From the NCBI GenBank assembly GCA_021234155.1, contig JAJEKV010000163.1:1004438-1068437 (forward strand): a DNA stretch of 64,000 nucleotides, read 5' to 3'. Under the pieces are notes generated by a model. The model worked only from the letters and a program-made list of their open reading frames with translations. It was not told the origin of the DNA and made no database searches. Position numbers and translations under genes: made by a program. Source of the DNA: Isoetes taiwanensis. Lineage: Eukaryota > Streptophyta > Lycopodiopsida > Isoetales > Isoetaceae. Positions 37,381-48,729 of this stretch are shown here, in pieces; position 1 is the stretch's first letter, and each line of letters opens with the position of its first letter.

Positions 37381-37413
37381 TCTCATAACAAAGAGAAGAA
37401 TAATCTATACATC
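37381..37413. repeat. LINE A target duplication, left
   Basis: 33 bp matching 54,759-54,791 at 32 positions. Followed by the LINE 5' region. Confidence 0.85.
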
Positions 37414-37531
37414 TTCACAAAAAGATCAACAACGCAACAAGATAACTGCCGATTTATTTGACAACGGCTTAGGGCGCCCTAACGGCTAACGGTTTTAGGG
37501 CGAGCGGAAGGGGAACAGAATTGATGTGGCA

Positions 37532-38163
37532 ATGCCTCCAAAGGCCAAGAAAGGAACACCCGATATCTTTGGAGTATGAGGGTGATTCAGCCATCTTATC
37601 TCCTTAATTTCCGATTTAAAATCCGAGGTTCCGGGTTAAGATGAAGTAGTTCTTCTCCCAAGAAACGGGATAACCCTGGTTGAGCAAAATTCGAACCACA
37701 ATATAATCGGACAAGCTTGTGTAATCGAAAATAGAAGAGAACCTCGTAATCGGAAAGTAGAAGCAAACCCACCCGTTGATTACAATGACCAAATTCGAGC
37801 CTTGAATCCAAATTGGCGGATCTGATTCTTTGAAACAACTCAAGAACAAATGAAGCTTCCACAGAGAACAAGTTGCTTCAGCAAGCCGAGATGGAGTTTA
37901 GAGCCAAGAATTTGAAGATATCTGGCATTGCTGAAGAGGAAGATGAAAATCTATCAGAGGTAATTGGAAATTTTTTTTCTAAAACCATGCGTATTCATGA
38001 ACCAAACTTCCTCTCTGGTAAAAGGCTGGGTAAACCAGGCTACCATACCCGTCAATTCGTCAGGTTCCCAAGCAAAGAAGCACGGGATAGAATTATGCAT
38101 AATCGGGTAGCACTGAAGGGTGAGAAGGGCGTGTGGTTAGACCTTAACTCCAACACAAATTGA
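37532..38163 (+). pseudogene. LINE A ORF1 protein
   Basis: The start MPPKAKKGTPDIFG at 37,532 is followed by frameshifted, charged helical sequence. A clear open segment follows at 37,873-38,163: LLQQAEMEFRAKNLKISGIA, then ENLSEVIGNFFSKTMRI, KRLGKPGYHTRQFVRF and SKEARDRIM. This is the coiled-coil-to-RRM-like layout of LINE ORF1 RNA chaperones, which bind element RNA. The segment ends at a TGA next to a GGAA microsatellite. Confidence 0.7.
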
Positions 38164-38165
38164 GG

Positions 38166-38230
38166 TGAGAAAGGAAGGAAGGAAGGAAGGAAGTTTATTT
38201 TAACGTCCACGGAGGCCAGAGGATGCTAGG
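38166..38230. repeat. (GGAA)n microsatellite with conserved right flank
   Basis: About five GGAA units, then GTTTATTTTAACGTCCACGG and AGGCCA. The same right flank, in variant form, follows the (GATA)n array at 54,925-54,973. Confidence 0.6.
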
Positions 38231-38299
38231 AACTCAGGCTTTGTTGCATACTTGGATCAGGCCGTAAAGCTGTGATAACTGAACAGGAAAACGGAGCTA

Positions 38300-39370
38300 G
38301 GTAGATTGGGCCCCGAATGTAACTTTATGGAACGCCGTGGCCTACATCAAGCAAAGATTGATGCAACTCTAGATAGTTGGTGCAAAGAAAGACATTTTAA
38401 TATTTACGAAAACAGGGAGCATCAATTTCGATCGCTCCCCGAGGTGCCTGAATTTATGCTAGTAGGACATGTATGGAATGAGAAATCTGCGGGGACCAGG
38501 TAGAGGTTCGGGAGGAATTGCGCTTTATGGTAGAACCGATATTGCTCAACATATGCAAGTAGTAGCAGAGGGGATGTGAATAAGCGATATATGGGCTGAA
38601 AATAAAGGCAACTAACCAAGATTTATTTGTGGCAGCATGTTACTTCGCCCCTTGAATGCCGGTCTGTACCAAAATAAGGCGTTTAATAAGGAGGACCCAT
38701 TTCAGAGGCTTTGCTCGCATTACCATGCGCTTTATGTCTCAAGGTGCGCTTCCTTTTTGGAGACTTTAACGCAAGGACATGTAATGATCAATCTAAATTA
38801 TATCTTGACATATCGGATGTCCTGGATGCGAGGAGATAGTAGAACCCGAAGTTCACTAGGTGCTCGAGAGGATAGCATGTCAAATGAGATGGGCAACTTT
38901 CTCTTGGAGCTTGGAACAATTTGTCATTTGAAAATCATTAATGGCGTCTTGAAATTTCCAAACTCTGGAAGTTTCACGCATTAACCATTACGAGCGAAGT
39001 GCCATTGATTACTTGCTTGCACATGAGTTGGAAATGATCCATGAATGCACCTTTGTTGGCATAAAGATGCTTGAATCGATCATAGGCCGCCGATGTGTTA
39101 CGCTCAAAATGAATTTGAAGGCTGCTGATATACACCCTCCTTTCCATCCAAAGATGAAAGTGCGATATGATCTTTGTTTGCCATACAAAGAAACGATTGA
39201 AGAACTGATTGCGCAATCAAAATGGACCGGGGATGTATCATTAGATGCTGAGCAATTTACTAAATTGATTCTCCAAGCAGGAGGTGAGGTGTTTGGCTTC
39301 ACAAAAAAGTTTGTGAAAGGCAAACCCCCGCAACTCATGGTGGGATGAAGATTGCGAGCTGGGCCAGATC
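38300..39370 (+). pseudogene. LINE A endonuclease (APE type)
   Basis: Frame-shifting blocks read GSGGIALYGRTDIAQHMQVV (38,505-38,560), LFVAACYFAP, GDFNART (about 38,755-38,780), GNFLLELGTICHLKIINGV, SGSFTH and SAIDYLLAHELE (39,000). These match the second half of AP-endonuclease-like LINE nucleases, including the GDFN and S-x-IDY blocks that form the catalytic site. The WWDEDCE block near 39,340 starts the linker to reverse transcriptase. The enzyme would nick target DNA to prime reverse transcription. Confidence 0.8.
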
Positions 39371-39804
39371 CAAGCTACCTTCCACCGCATTAAGAAATCA
39401 ACTTGGTATAAGAAGCTGATAAGATCAAAGAAGCATGCATATCTTCAAACAAGGCAAGCTGAGTTGTCTGAACAATTGATACGAGCTCCCAAGACTTTTT
39501 GGAATAGATTGAATAAGCGAGATGATCATGTAAATTTGGATATGAACGAGCTACTAAATATGGTACGAGATATTTATGCAAGAGGAGATGCAGGAAATGT
39601 TTGTCACGTCCATAAGCAGATCTTTTCTCGAGACAGAGGTTAGAGAGACTCTTTTCGACATGGAGAATAACAAGGCACGGGATTTGGAAGGGCTATGTAT
39701 AGAGCTCTTTAAATGGGCGATGGGACAATATCTATCATGACACCCTCTTGAACTTATGCATCAAACAGGGGTTACCAATTGCATGGAAGTTGAATAGGGT
39801 ACAC
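39371..39804 (+). pseudogene. LINE A ORF2, N-terminal part of the reverse transcriptase
   Basis: Continues the same ORF: TFHRIKKSTWYKKLIRSKK, FWNRLNKRDD, then NKARDLEGLCIELFKWA, and LLNLCIKQGLPIAWKLNRVH ending at 39,804. The last block is the one that in related elements directly precedes PIHK and the NYR motif. Those are found 13.2 kb away at 53,024. Confidence 0.8.
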
Positions 39805-39832
39805 ACTCACCCCGGTTTTTGGTCCACTGTTG
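39805..39832 (+). repeat. Left terminal inverted repeat
   Basis: Pairs with 52,989-53,016. The inner 15 bp match at 14 positions and the outer part is weaker. Confidence 0.65.
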
Positions 39833-39859
39833 AAAACATCAGTTTTGGTAGGTCTACAT

Positions 39860-40520
39860 GTCCTGTTTTCAAAGAATCCTACATGTGGATTTGTGAAGGT
39901 ATGGTTTTGTTCGATAATGGTGTTCTTTTTTAGTTGGACTAAAACATCCAATTTGTTGTTTTGTAGTTTCTTCTATTGTGACATGTCATTTTATAATACA
40001 ATCCAATTGTAGGAAAAGAGTACTTGAATTTCTACATGTCTAATAATTCTATTGTCACATGTCTTTATAGATGTAGGAAAGAATATTTGATTCTCTACAT
40101 GTCCTATACTTCCATTCACATGTCTTTATAGTAGTAGGACAGAGTACTTTATTTGCTAAGGCATTGTAGGAAAGAATACATGAATTACTTACATGTGTAA
40201 TACTTCTATTGTCACATGTCTTTATAGAAGTCTGGAAGAATACTTGATTCTCTACATGTCATATGCTTCCATGTCACATGTCTTTATAGTAGTAGGATGC
40301 AGTACTTTTATTTGCTAAGGCATTGTAGGAAAGAATACATGAATTACGACATGTGTAATACTTCTATTCTCACATGTCTTTATAGAAGTAGGAAAAAGAG
40401 TACTTGATTCTCTACATGTCCTATCCTTCCATATCACGGGGTCTTTATAGTGGTAGGACAGAGTAGTTGATTTGCTACATGTGATGCACGTGCACGATCA
40501 CATGTTCTTATACTAGTATT
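39860..40520. repeat. Left subterminal repeats with ACATGTC
   Basis: A ~60-bp unit, roughly gtaggaaagagtacttgatt, tctacatgtc and cacatgtctttatag, repeats about ten times with variation. A larger period of about 158 bp is visible from the word ctaaggcattg at 40,157 and 40,315. ACATGTC also recurs near the right end (52,490-52,660), so these could be transposase-binding repeats. Confidence 0.75.
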
Positions 40521-40584
40521 CCATGTAACACAAATTACTTCAACTACTTCAATTACTTAACACCTATTTTGCATAACGTGGGCA

Positions 40585-42155
40585 CCAACATGCCAAGGTG
40601 GCTCTAACTAACATGCCACCTAGGCTCAAACATGCCAAGGTGGCTCCAACATGCCACCTAGGCTCCAACATGACAAAATGGCTCAAACATGCCACCTAGG
40701 CTCCAACGTGCTCAAACATGCCACGCGGGCTCCAACATGCCACCTATGCTCCAACTTGCCAAGGTGGCTCAAATATGCCACGCGTGGGCTCCAACATGCC
40801 ACCTAGGCTCCAACATTCCTAGGTGGCTCAAACATGCCACATAGGCTCAAACATGCCATGCCTCACTTAGGCTCACTTAGGGTTCCAACATGCCAAGGTG
40901 GCTCCAACATGCCACCTAGGCTCAACATGCCAAGGTGGCTCAAACATGCCACCTAGGTTTTCCAACATGCCACCTAGGGCTCAAACATGCCAAGTGAAAC
41001 CAAACATGCCAAGGTGGGCTCAAACATGCCACCTAGGCTCCAACATGCCACCTAGGCTCAAACATGCCAAGGTGGCTCAAACATGCCACGTGGGCTCCAC
41101 CATTCCACCTAGCCTCCAACATGCCAAGGTGGCTCACAACATGCCACCTAGGCTTAAATATGCCAAGTTGGCTCAAACATGCCACCTAGGCTCCAACATG
41201 CCACCTAGGCTCAAACATGCCACGTGGGCTCCAACATGCCACGTGCCAAGGTGGCCTCAACATGCCACCCAGGCCCAACATGCTCAAACATGCCACGCTG
41301 GGCTCCTAACATGCCACCTATGCTCCAACTTGCCAAGGTGGCTCAAATATAGTGGGCTCCAACATGCCAAGGTGGCTCAATCATGCCACACAGGCTCCAA
41401 CATGCCACCTAGGCTCTAACATGGCAAGGTGGCTCAAACATGCCACGTGGTCTCCAACATGCCACCTAGGCTCCAACATGCCAAGGTGGCTCCAACATGC
41501 CAAGGTGGCTCAAACATGCCACCTAGGCTCCAACGTGCTCAAACATGCCAAGGTGGCTCAAACATGCCACGTGGGCTCCAACATGCCAAGGTGGCTCAAA
41601 CATGCCACCTAGGCTCAAACATGCCAAGGTGGTTCCCACATGCCAAGGTGGCTCCAACATGCCACCTAGGCTCAAACATGCCAAGGTGGCTCAAACATGC
41701 CACCTAGGTCCATGACAAAATGGCTCCAAACATGCCACCTAGGCTCCAACGTGCTCAAACATGCCACGGGACTCCAACATACCACCTATGTCCAACTTGC
41801 CAAGGTGGCTCAAATATGCCACGCGGGCTCCAATATGCCACCTAGGCTCCAACATTCCTAGGTGGCTCAAACATGCCATCTAGGCTCCAACATGCCACCC
41901 GGGGCTCAAACATGCCGTGTGGCTCAAACATGCCAAGGTGGGCTCAAACATGCCACCTAGGCTCCAACATGCCAAGGTGGCTCAAACATGCCACGTGGAC
42001 TCCATAATGCCAATGGGCTCCAACATGCCAAGGTGGCTCAAACATGCCACCTAGGCTCAAACATGCCAAGGTGGTCCAACATGCCATGCCGCAGCTCCAA
42101 CATGCCAAGGTGGCTCGGGCATGCCACCTAGTCTCAAGCATGCCACCTAGGCACC
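40585..42155 (+). repeat. 19-bp satellite array, forward
   Basis: Tandem 19-mers of the form ctc-maa-catgcc followed by one of three 7-bp endings: AAGGTGG, ACCTAGG or ACGTGGG. About 80 units. Because 57 bp hold 19 codons without stops, open frames of up to 173 codons arise (40,898-41,419). These are by-products. Confidence 0.93.
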
Positions 42156-42300
42156 CCAAGTGGTGACATGGCATGCCAAGTAAGCAAGGTCAAGTTTTGA
42201 CTAGGCCAAAAACCAAAGATGTCCATCTTTGGTCTTTTTTCATTGGGTGATGTTGGCAAATTTTAGGTGACATGGCTAGATGATGGTGACATGGACCTTG
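42150..42300 (-). repeat. Junction module E, inverted copy
   Basis: Reverse complement of the module at 44,370-44,590, 47,895-48,120 and 49,655-49,875. Marks are GGCATGCCATGTCACCACTT, TTTTTGGCCTAGTCAAAACT and CATCACCCAATGAAAA. Confidence 0.85.
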
Positions 42301-42374
42301 GATGTCTTTGCAAACACGGGCAGGCACCTCGGGCGCCCCTTTCTTGTGAAGGGGAGTCTCCGAAAGGTATATAT

Positions 42375-43530
42375 GCTGGCGCATTTTCTTTGCGTATGCA
42401 GCGTCATCTTTGCACATCCCCGCCAAGATTTCACCTTTTTGAGACCGGATTTTTATCCGTGTTTTCTTTGTGTTTATGCTCAGGAAATTCATAATTAATG
42501 CATGGGGCGGGGAAAAATCCTGGTTTTCAGCCAGCTGGCTTGCCAAGTGGCCGCGAGCGTACAGGAAAATCCCCGGTATTTTCGGGCGAGCTTTAGACCC
42601 TCGATTTTTGATTGGGATGGCCCCCGATTGGCCCGGCGGGGGGTTTAGACCACGTTTTCGATTTTGGGGCATGGAGGAGGCCCCGGTTGGCGTCCGACCT
42701 CTCCACATCGTGCAACGCGAAATTACCCTAGAGGACAAGTTTCACTACCGGTTTTCCCGGGGATCAATCACTTACCCCCACTAGGAGGTATTGACATCCA
42801 CCTCCATGCCAATTGACTACAAGTGTGTAGTAAGCGACCTACTTTGGCGTTTCTTGGAGAGGGGTGGTCTTACGCCCGCGAAACTTGGTCTCCTAGGTAA
42901 TGGGGATGTTCGGGTCCATTGGCGAGCCGGTTCGGCCTCGGTGGGGTCCAGCCCATCCTCGGCCCCAGCTTGGACTAGCCTGCGAGAACAATATACTTGG
43001 GGTCACCCCAGGCCACGGTAGAAGATCGAAGTGAGAATAGCAGCACTAGGACTGCTAGGTGGTATACATGTGACCCGCGAAGCAAGACTAGCTCCATTTG
43101 CCCGGTGGGGCGTTCTGGACCGGTGGCCTCCGGAAGGCATGCCTCGCTTGTGCTTCTATTGCGGTGCATTTTTCTCTTGCGTGTGCGGCGTCATGTCGCA
43201 CATCCCGCCAAGATTTCACCTTTTTTGAGACCGGATTTTTATCCTGCTTTTCTTTGTGTTTATGATCCGGAAATTCATGATTAATGCATGGGGCGGAAAA
43301 AATCATGGTTTTCAGCCAGCTGGCTTGCCAAGTGGCCCCGAAATATAGGAAAATCCCGTATTTCCGGGTGAGCTTTAGACCCTCGATTTTTTATTGGGAT
43401 GGCCACATTTGTCCCCGGCATGGGTTTAGACCACGTTTTTTATTTTGGGGCATGGAGGAGGCCCCGGATTGGCGATCCGACCTCTCCATGTCATCCGGAA
43501 TGCCGAAATTACCTAGGGGACAAGTTCCAC
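42375..43530 (+). repeat. Pair of ~370-bp direct repeats
   Basis: Copies at about 42,375-42,745 and 43,165-43,530 share CCGCCAAGATTTCACC, GAGACCGGATTTTTATCC, TTTCAGCCAGCTGGCTTGCC and GGGGCATGGAGGAGGCCCCGG. The ~420 bp between them is unrelated and has no recognised gene. Confidence 0.85.
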
Positions 43531-44358
43531 GGCCCTCTTGATCGAGGAGCATCCCGAGAATGTAAATAGGGTTTGGTAGGGTTTACATCTCGAGCGTCAA
43601 GACGGAGACTAACACATCCGAAACTTTGCATGGAATTCTCTGTGTATGCTCAGGGGACCATGCCCTCGAGATGGGGTCAAATCCCCTGCTGAAGATGCTT
43701 TCGACTCCCCTTCACCGGAAAGGGGCTTGTGAAGGGAGTCTCCAGAAAGGTATCTTTTGCACCGAAATTTGGCTCTGTCTCCCGCCATGAGGGTAATCCA
43801 AAGACGGGTATTCCACGTCGGATCTGAGGGCCCTCTGGGTCATCGGAGCATCGAATGTAAACCCTATCAAACCCTAGGGTTTGCTAGGGTTTACATCTCA
43901 GCGTCAAAGACGGAGACTCACACATCCAAAACTTTGCATGGAGTTCTCTGTGTATGCTCACGGGGACCATGCCCAGAGATGGGGTCGAATCCCCACAAGC
44001 AGCGACATGCTTTCGAACTCCCCTTCACTTGGAAAGGGGGCTTGTGAAGGGAGTCTCCGGAAGGTATCTTTGCCCCGAAATTTGGCTCTGTCTCCCGATG
44101 CCATGAGGGTAATCCGGCATGGGTATTCCACGTCGATCCACGGGCCCTCTCGGGTCATCGAGCATCCCGAATGTAAACCCTATCAAACCCTAGGGTTTGC
44201 TAGGGTTTACATCTCGAGCGTCAAGACGGAGACTCACACATCCGAAACTTTGCATGGAGTTCTCTGTGTATGCTCTGGGGACCATGCCCGGAGATGGGGT
44301 CGAATCCCCCTGCGCAGCATGCTTTTCCAGACTCCCCTTCACTGGAAAGGGGCTTGTG
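43530..44358 (+). repeat. Three tandem units of about 300-315 bp
   Basis: Units start near 43,530, 43,831 and 44,146. Each has AACCCTAGGGTTTGCTAGGG (degraded in the first unit), then GACGGAGACT, CTCTGTGTATGCTC, and CTCCCCTTCAC followed by GGAAAGGGGCTTGTGA. The third unit is cut short by module E. Confidence 0.9.
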
Positions 44359-44369
44359 AGTTCTCCAAG

Positions 44370-44590
44370 ATCCTTCTATTCTATCCCTTGCCAAACTCCT
44401 CTACAAAAATTTCAAAGGTTATCATATTTCTTGCATAAAGTCCTAGTCACGTCACCACCATCTAGCCATGTCACCCAAAATTTGCCAACATCACCCAATG
44501 AAAAGACCAAAGATGGACAACTTTTCATTTTTGGCCTAGTCAAAACTTGGCCTTGCTTACTTGACATGCCATGTCACCACTTGGAGTGCC
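44370..44590 (+). repeat. Junction module E, copy 2
   Basis: Reads CTATTCTATCCCTTGCCAAA through TGCCATGTCACCACTTGG. A forward 19-bp array follows it, whereas copy 3 is followed by a reverse array. Confidence 0.85.
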
Positions 44591-44918
44591 TAGGCTCCAA
44601 CATGCCACCTAGGCTCTAACATGCCAAGGTGGCTCAAACATGCCACGTGGTCTCCAACATGCCACCTAGCTCCAACATGCCAAGGTGGCTCCAACATGCC
44701 AAGGTGGCTTAAACATGCCACCTAGGCTCCAACGTGCTCAAAAATGCCAAGGTGGCTCAAACATGCCACGTGGGCTCCAACATGCCACATAGGCTCCAAC
44801 ATGCCATGTGGGCTCCAACATGCCAAGGTGGCTCAAACATGCCACCTAGGCTCAAACATGCCAAGGTGGCTCCCACATGCCAAGTTGGCACCTAGGCTCA
44901 GGCATGCCACCTAGGCAT
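44591..44918 (+). repeat. 19-bp satellite array, short forward block
   Basis: About 17 units of the same three-ending 19-mer. Confidence 0.9.
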
Positions 44919-45080
44919 GTGTGTTTAGCAAAGGTGCACCTAGCTATCTGAGAAAACGATCACATTTTGGCCTCCGAAACGTAAACCCTACAATAACCTA
45001 GCAACACACAGGGTTTACGTTTCGGAGGCCAAAACGTGGTCGTTTTCTTAGATAGCTAGGTGCGGCTTTGCTAAACACAC
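44919..45080. repeat. 71-bp-arm hairpin with 20-nt loop
   Basis: Arms 44,919-44,989 and 45,010-45,080 pair almost perfectly (TTTTGGCCTCCGAAACGTAA against its complement). The loop is ACAATAACCTAGCAACACAC. The same arm ends and loop form the centre of the giant inverted repeat at 45,628-47,945. Confidence 0.92.
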
Positions 45081-45610
45081 ATCGCGGATCCATGGCAACC
45101 CGAAATAGCGAGTTTGGATCTATTGGCCATCCCGAATGATCCCAAACAATTTTGCTACTGCAAAAGGCGCTCTTGACTTCTAATTGCCACACTGGGAGGA
45201 GGATAACTCCAAACCCCATTCCATCAGTTCCTATTGCTTCATGTTCACAATTGCATCTTCTCAACCATGACCCAAGTGCAACCGACTAAAACTCGACCCC
45301 CATAACGTAAACCCTTCAATAACCTAGCAACACACAGGGTTTATGTTTCGGAGGCCAAAACATGGTCGTTTTCTTGGATAACTAAGTGCATCTTTTCGAA
45401 ACATGCATGAGGAGCCATGGCAACTGAAATAACAGAGTTTGGATCTATTGGTCATCCCGAATGGTCCCAAACAATTTTGCTACTACAAAAGGCGCTCTTG
45501 ACTTCTAATTGCCACACTCGGAGGAGGATAAATCCAAACCCCATTCCGTCAGTTCCTATTGCTTCGTGTTTTCAACTGCAGCTTCTTGACCATATCTCAA
45601 GTGCAACCGA
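45010..45610 (+). repeat. Two tandem ~324-bp units
   Basis: The unit begins AGGGTTTACGTTTCGGAGGC at 45,010 and again, with one change, near 45,334. It includes GAGTTTGGATCTATTGG, CCCAAACAATTTTGCTACT and GACTTCTAATTGCCACACT. A third copy forms part of the right arm of the giant inverted repeat (46,795-47,130). Confidence 0.88.
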
Positions 45611-45627
45611 GGACTGCAGAGGAGTTT

Positions 45628-47945
45628 GGCAAGGGATAGAATAGAGGGAACTTGAAGAACTTAAAGCGCTGACACCCTTCCCCAAATCGAACCAGGCCAA
45701 GACTTTGCGCGGCTTCCTCACCAGAGGGGAGAGCCCGGACCACAGGAGACAGACCTTAGAAAGGTTGTCGAGGCAGCCTTTCCTGTCAACGCTCCTCCGG
45801 GAGGGCAAATGCCAATGCCCTCCCCCCCCTCCCGGAGCTCGGTTTCCCTATCCGACCGTTGAATCCGGCATTCAAGTAACCTGCTTTGAGCAGGTTCAAA
45901 AAAATCCAAGATCGGTCCGAGAGAACTTATCAAACCGTGAAGCGTCCTGCGGTCGACAGTGTAGAAACCCAAATGTTTTATCTTTCGGGCAGTACAAAGA
46001 CTCCGGAATGGAGATTCGACTTTGCCATATCATCTGAAATGTCGAAATTACCCTAGGGGCCAAGTTATACGGTCATTTTTTGCAACGAAAGAAACACGAA
46101 CCCTCTACATGGCAGTATTCTGCAGCCATCTCTTAGGCCAATTGACTACGAACCTGTTGGACATGAGCGACTTTCGCACTTCTTGGAGAAGGGGTGGTCT
46201 TCTGCTCACGAAACTTGGTCTCCATGGTAGTATCGACATTTTGAATCCATTGGCGTTAATGGGTTCCGCAGTGCAGAGTGGAAGAGTTGCCCGATCGTGG
46301 CGGGGAGCCTTCGGGAGAGGACCTTTGGGGCGAACTGCTTCCGGAAGGTTTTAAGGGTGCTTCTTCTGGTATCAATACCCTCCCTCTACCTGATGACATT
46401 ACGCAAGGTCCTGGTTGAATCTGACTAGGATATGGCCTCCGAAACGTAAACCCTGTGTGTTGCTAGGTTATTGAAGGGTTTACGTTATGGAGGTCGAGTT
46501 TTAGTCAGTTGCACTTGGGACATGGTCGAAAGCTAGCTTGAAAACTTCGAAAGCAATAGAACCCACGGAATGGGGTTTGGATTTATCCCGCTCCCAATGT
46601 AGCAATTAGAAATCAAGAGCGCTTTTGTAAGAGTTTATGCAGGATCATTCGGGATGGCTAATAGATCCAAACTCTATTATTTCAGTTGACATGGCTCCAT
46701 ATGCATGTTTAGAAAAGGTGCACCTAGTTATCTAAGAAAACGACCACGTTTTGGCCTCCGAAACATAAACCCTACAATAACCTAGCAACACACAGGGTTT
46801 ACGTTTCGGAGGCCAAAACGTGGTCGTTTTCTTGGATAACTAGGTGCATCTTTTCTAAACATGTGTGCGGAGCCAAGCCAACTGAAATAACAGAGTTTGG
46901 ATCTATTAGCCATCCCGAATGATCCCAAACAATTTTGCTACTGCAAAAGGTGCTCTTGACTTCTAATTGCCACACTGGGAGGAAGATAAATCCAAATCCC
47001 GTTCCCTCAGTTCCTATTGCTTCACATTTTCAACTGCAGCTTCTCGACCATGTCCCAAGTGCAACCGACTAAAACTCGACCTCCATAACGCAAACCTTTC
47101 AATAACCTAGCAACACACAGGGTTTAAATTTCGGAGGCCGTATCCTAGTCAGATTCGACCAGGATCTTGCACAATGTCATCACGTAGAGGGAAGGTGTTG
47201 ATGCCAGAAGATGGACCCTTAAAACCTTCCGGAAGTAGTTCGCCCCAAAGGTCCTCTCCCGAAGGCCCCTGGCCACGGACGGGCAACTCTCCCACTCCAA
47301 AACTGTAAACTGACTTTGCCAATGGACTCAAAATGTCGACTTTACCCTGGGGACCAAGTTTCGTGGGCAGAAGACCACCCCTTCTCCAAGAAGCACCAAA
47401 GTAGCTCATGTCCAACACGCTCAGAAGTCAATTGGCCTAGGAGGTGGTCAGCAAATACCGCCATGTAGAGGGTTCGTGTTTCTTTTCGTTGCCAAAATGA
47501 CCATGTAACTTGGTCCCTGGGGTAATTTTGCCATTCCAGACGACGTGGCGAAGTCGAATCTCCATTCCAGAGCCTTTGTACTGCCCGAACGACAAAACAC
47601 TTGGTTTTCTACGCGGTCAACCCGCCGGACGCTTCGTGGTTTGATAAGTTCTCCCGGACGGATCTTGGATTTTTTTGAGCCTGCTCGAAGCAGGTTACTT
47701 GAATGATGGATTCAACGGTCGGATAGGAAAATTAAGCTCCCTGGGATTGGTATTTGCCCTCCCGAGGAGCTACCGATAGGAAAGGTCACTCGACAACCTT
47801 CGAGGTCCATCTCTTGGGGTCCGCCTCTCCCTCCGTGAGAAAGCTGCACAAAGTCCTGGCCTGGTTCGATTTGGGGAAAGGTGTCAGCGCTTTAAGTTCT
47901 TCAAGATCCCTCTATTCTATCCCTTGCCAAACTCCTCTACAAAAA
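45628..47945. repeat. Giant inverted repeat, arms about 1.15 kb, loop about 20 nt
   Basis: 45,628-46,772 is the reverse complement of 46,795-47,945, with scattered differences. Matching pairs include GGAGTTTGGCAAGGGATAGA with its complement near 47,935, TCCGACCGTTGAATCC with its complement near 47,720, and GGCGAACTGCTTCCGGAAGG with its complement near 47,230. The centre is ACAATAACCTAGCAACACAC. Transcribed, it would fold into long double-stranded RNA. Confidence 0.92.
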
Positions 47946-48120
47946 TTTCAAAGGTTACCATATTTCTTGCATAAAGTCCTAGTCATCATATCCATGTCAC
48001 CATCATCTAGCCATGTCACCTACATCACCCAATGAAAAGACAAAAAATGGACATCTTTTCATTTTTGGCCTAGTCAAAACTTGACCTTGCTTACTTGGCA
48101 TGCCATGTCACCACTTGGGG
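47895..48120 (+). repeat. Junction module E, copy 3
   Basis: Direct copy of 44,370-44,590 and inverted relative to 42,150-42,300. Followed by a reverse-oriented 19-bp array. Confidence 0.88.
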
Positions 48121-48725
48121 TGCCTGGGTGGCATGCTTGAGCCTAGGTGGCATGCCTGAGCCACCTTGGCATGTTGGAGCCTAGATGGCATGTTGGAGCC
48201 TGCGTGGCATGTTAGAGCCACCTTGGCATGTTTGAGCCTAGGTGGCATGTTGGAGCCCACTTGGCATGTTTGAGCCCACCTTGGCATGTTTGAGCCTAGG
48301 TGGCATGTTAGAGCCACAGTGGCATGTTGGAGCCTAGGTGGCATGTTTGAGCCAACTTGGCATATTTAAGCCTAGGTGGCATGTTGGAGCCACCTTGGCA
48401 TGCATGTTGGAACCTAAGTGAGCCTGCATGGCATGTTTGAGCCTAGGTGGCATGTTTGAGCCACCTAGGAATGTTGGAGCCTAGGTGGCATGTTGGAGCC
48501 CACGTGGCATATTTGAGCCACCTTGGCAAGTTGGAGCATAGATGGCATGTTGGAGCCCGCGTGGCATGTTTGAGCACGCGTTGGAGCCTAGGTGGCATGT
48601 TTAAGCCATTTTGTCATGTTGGAGCCTAGGTGGCATGTTGGAGCCACCTTGGCATGTTTGAGCCTAGGTGGCATGTTAGAGCCACCTTGGCATGTTGGAG
48701 CCACGTGGCATGTTGGAGCCCACGC
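48119..48725 (-). repeat. 19-bp satellite array, reverse
   Basis: Same 19-mer read on the minus strand (GGCATGTTGGAGCC and GGCATGTTTGAGCC words). With module E it mirrors the left array and its inverted E. Confidence 0.92.
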
Positions 48726-48729
48726 GCCA

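Noticed and set aside
40898-41707. Long open frames (up to 173 codons) rich in HAKVAQTCHLGSNMP words
   Set aside because: They are translations of the 19-bp satellite, which is open in several frames because 57 bp make 19 codons without stops. No start context, domain or codon signal.
40585-42155. Regular short repeats resembling a CRISPR array
   Set aside because: There are no unique spacers. The 19-mers are head-to-tail, and the host is a plant.
42190-42738. 182-codon minus-strand frame
   Set aside because: Spans an array edge, inverted module E and a direct repeat. Its second copy at 43,165-43,530 is not open, and no domain is seen.
43865-44215. Interstitial telomere array
   Set aside because: Only one or two AAACCCT or AGGGTTT words per unit, as part of a 310-bp repeat, not a telomeric tract.
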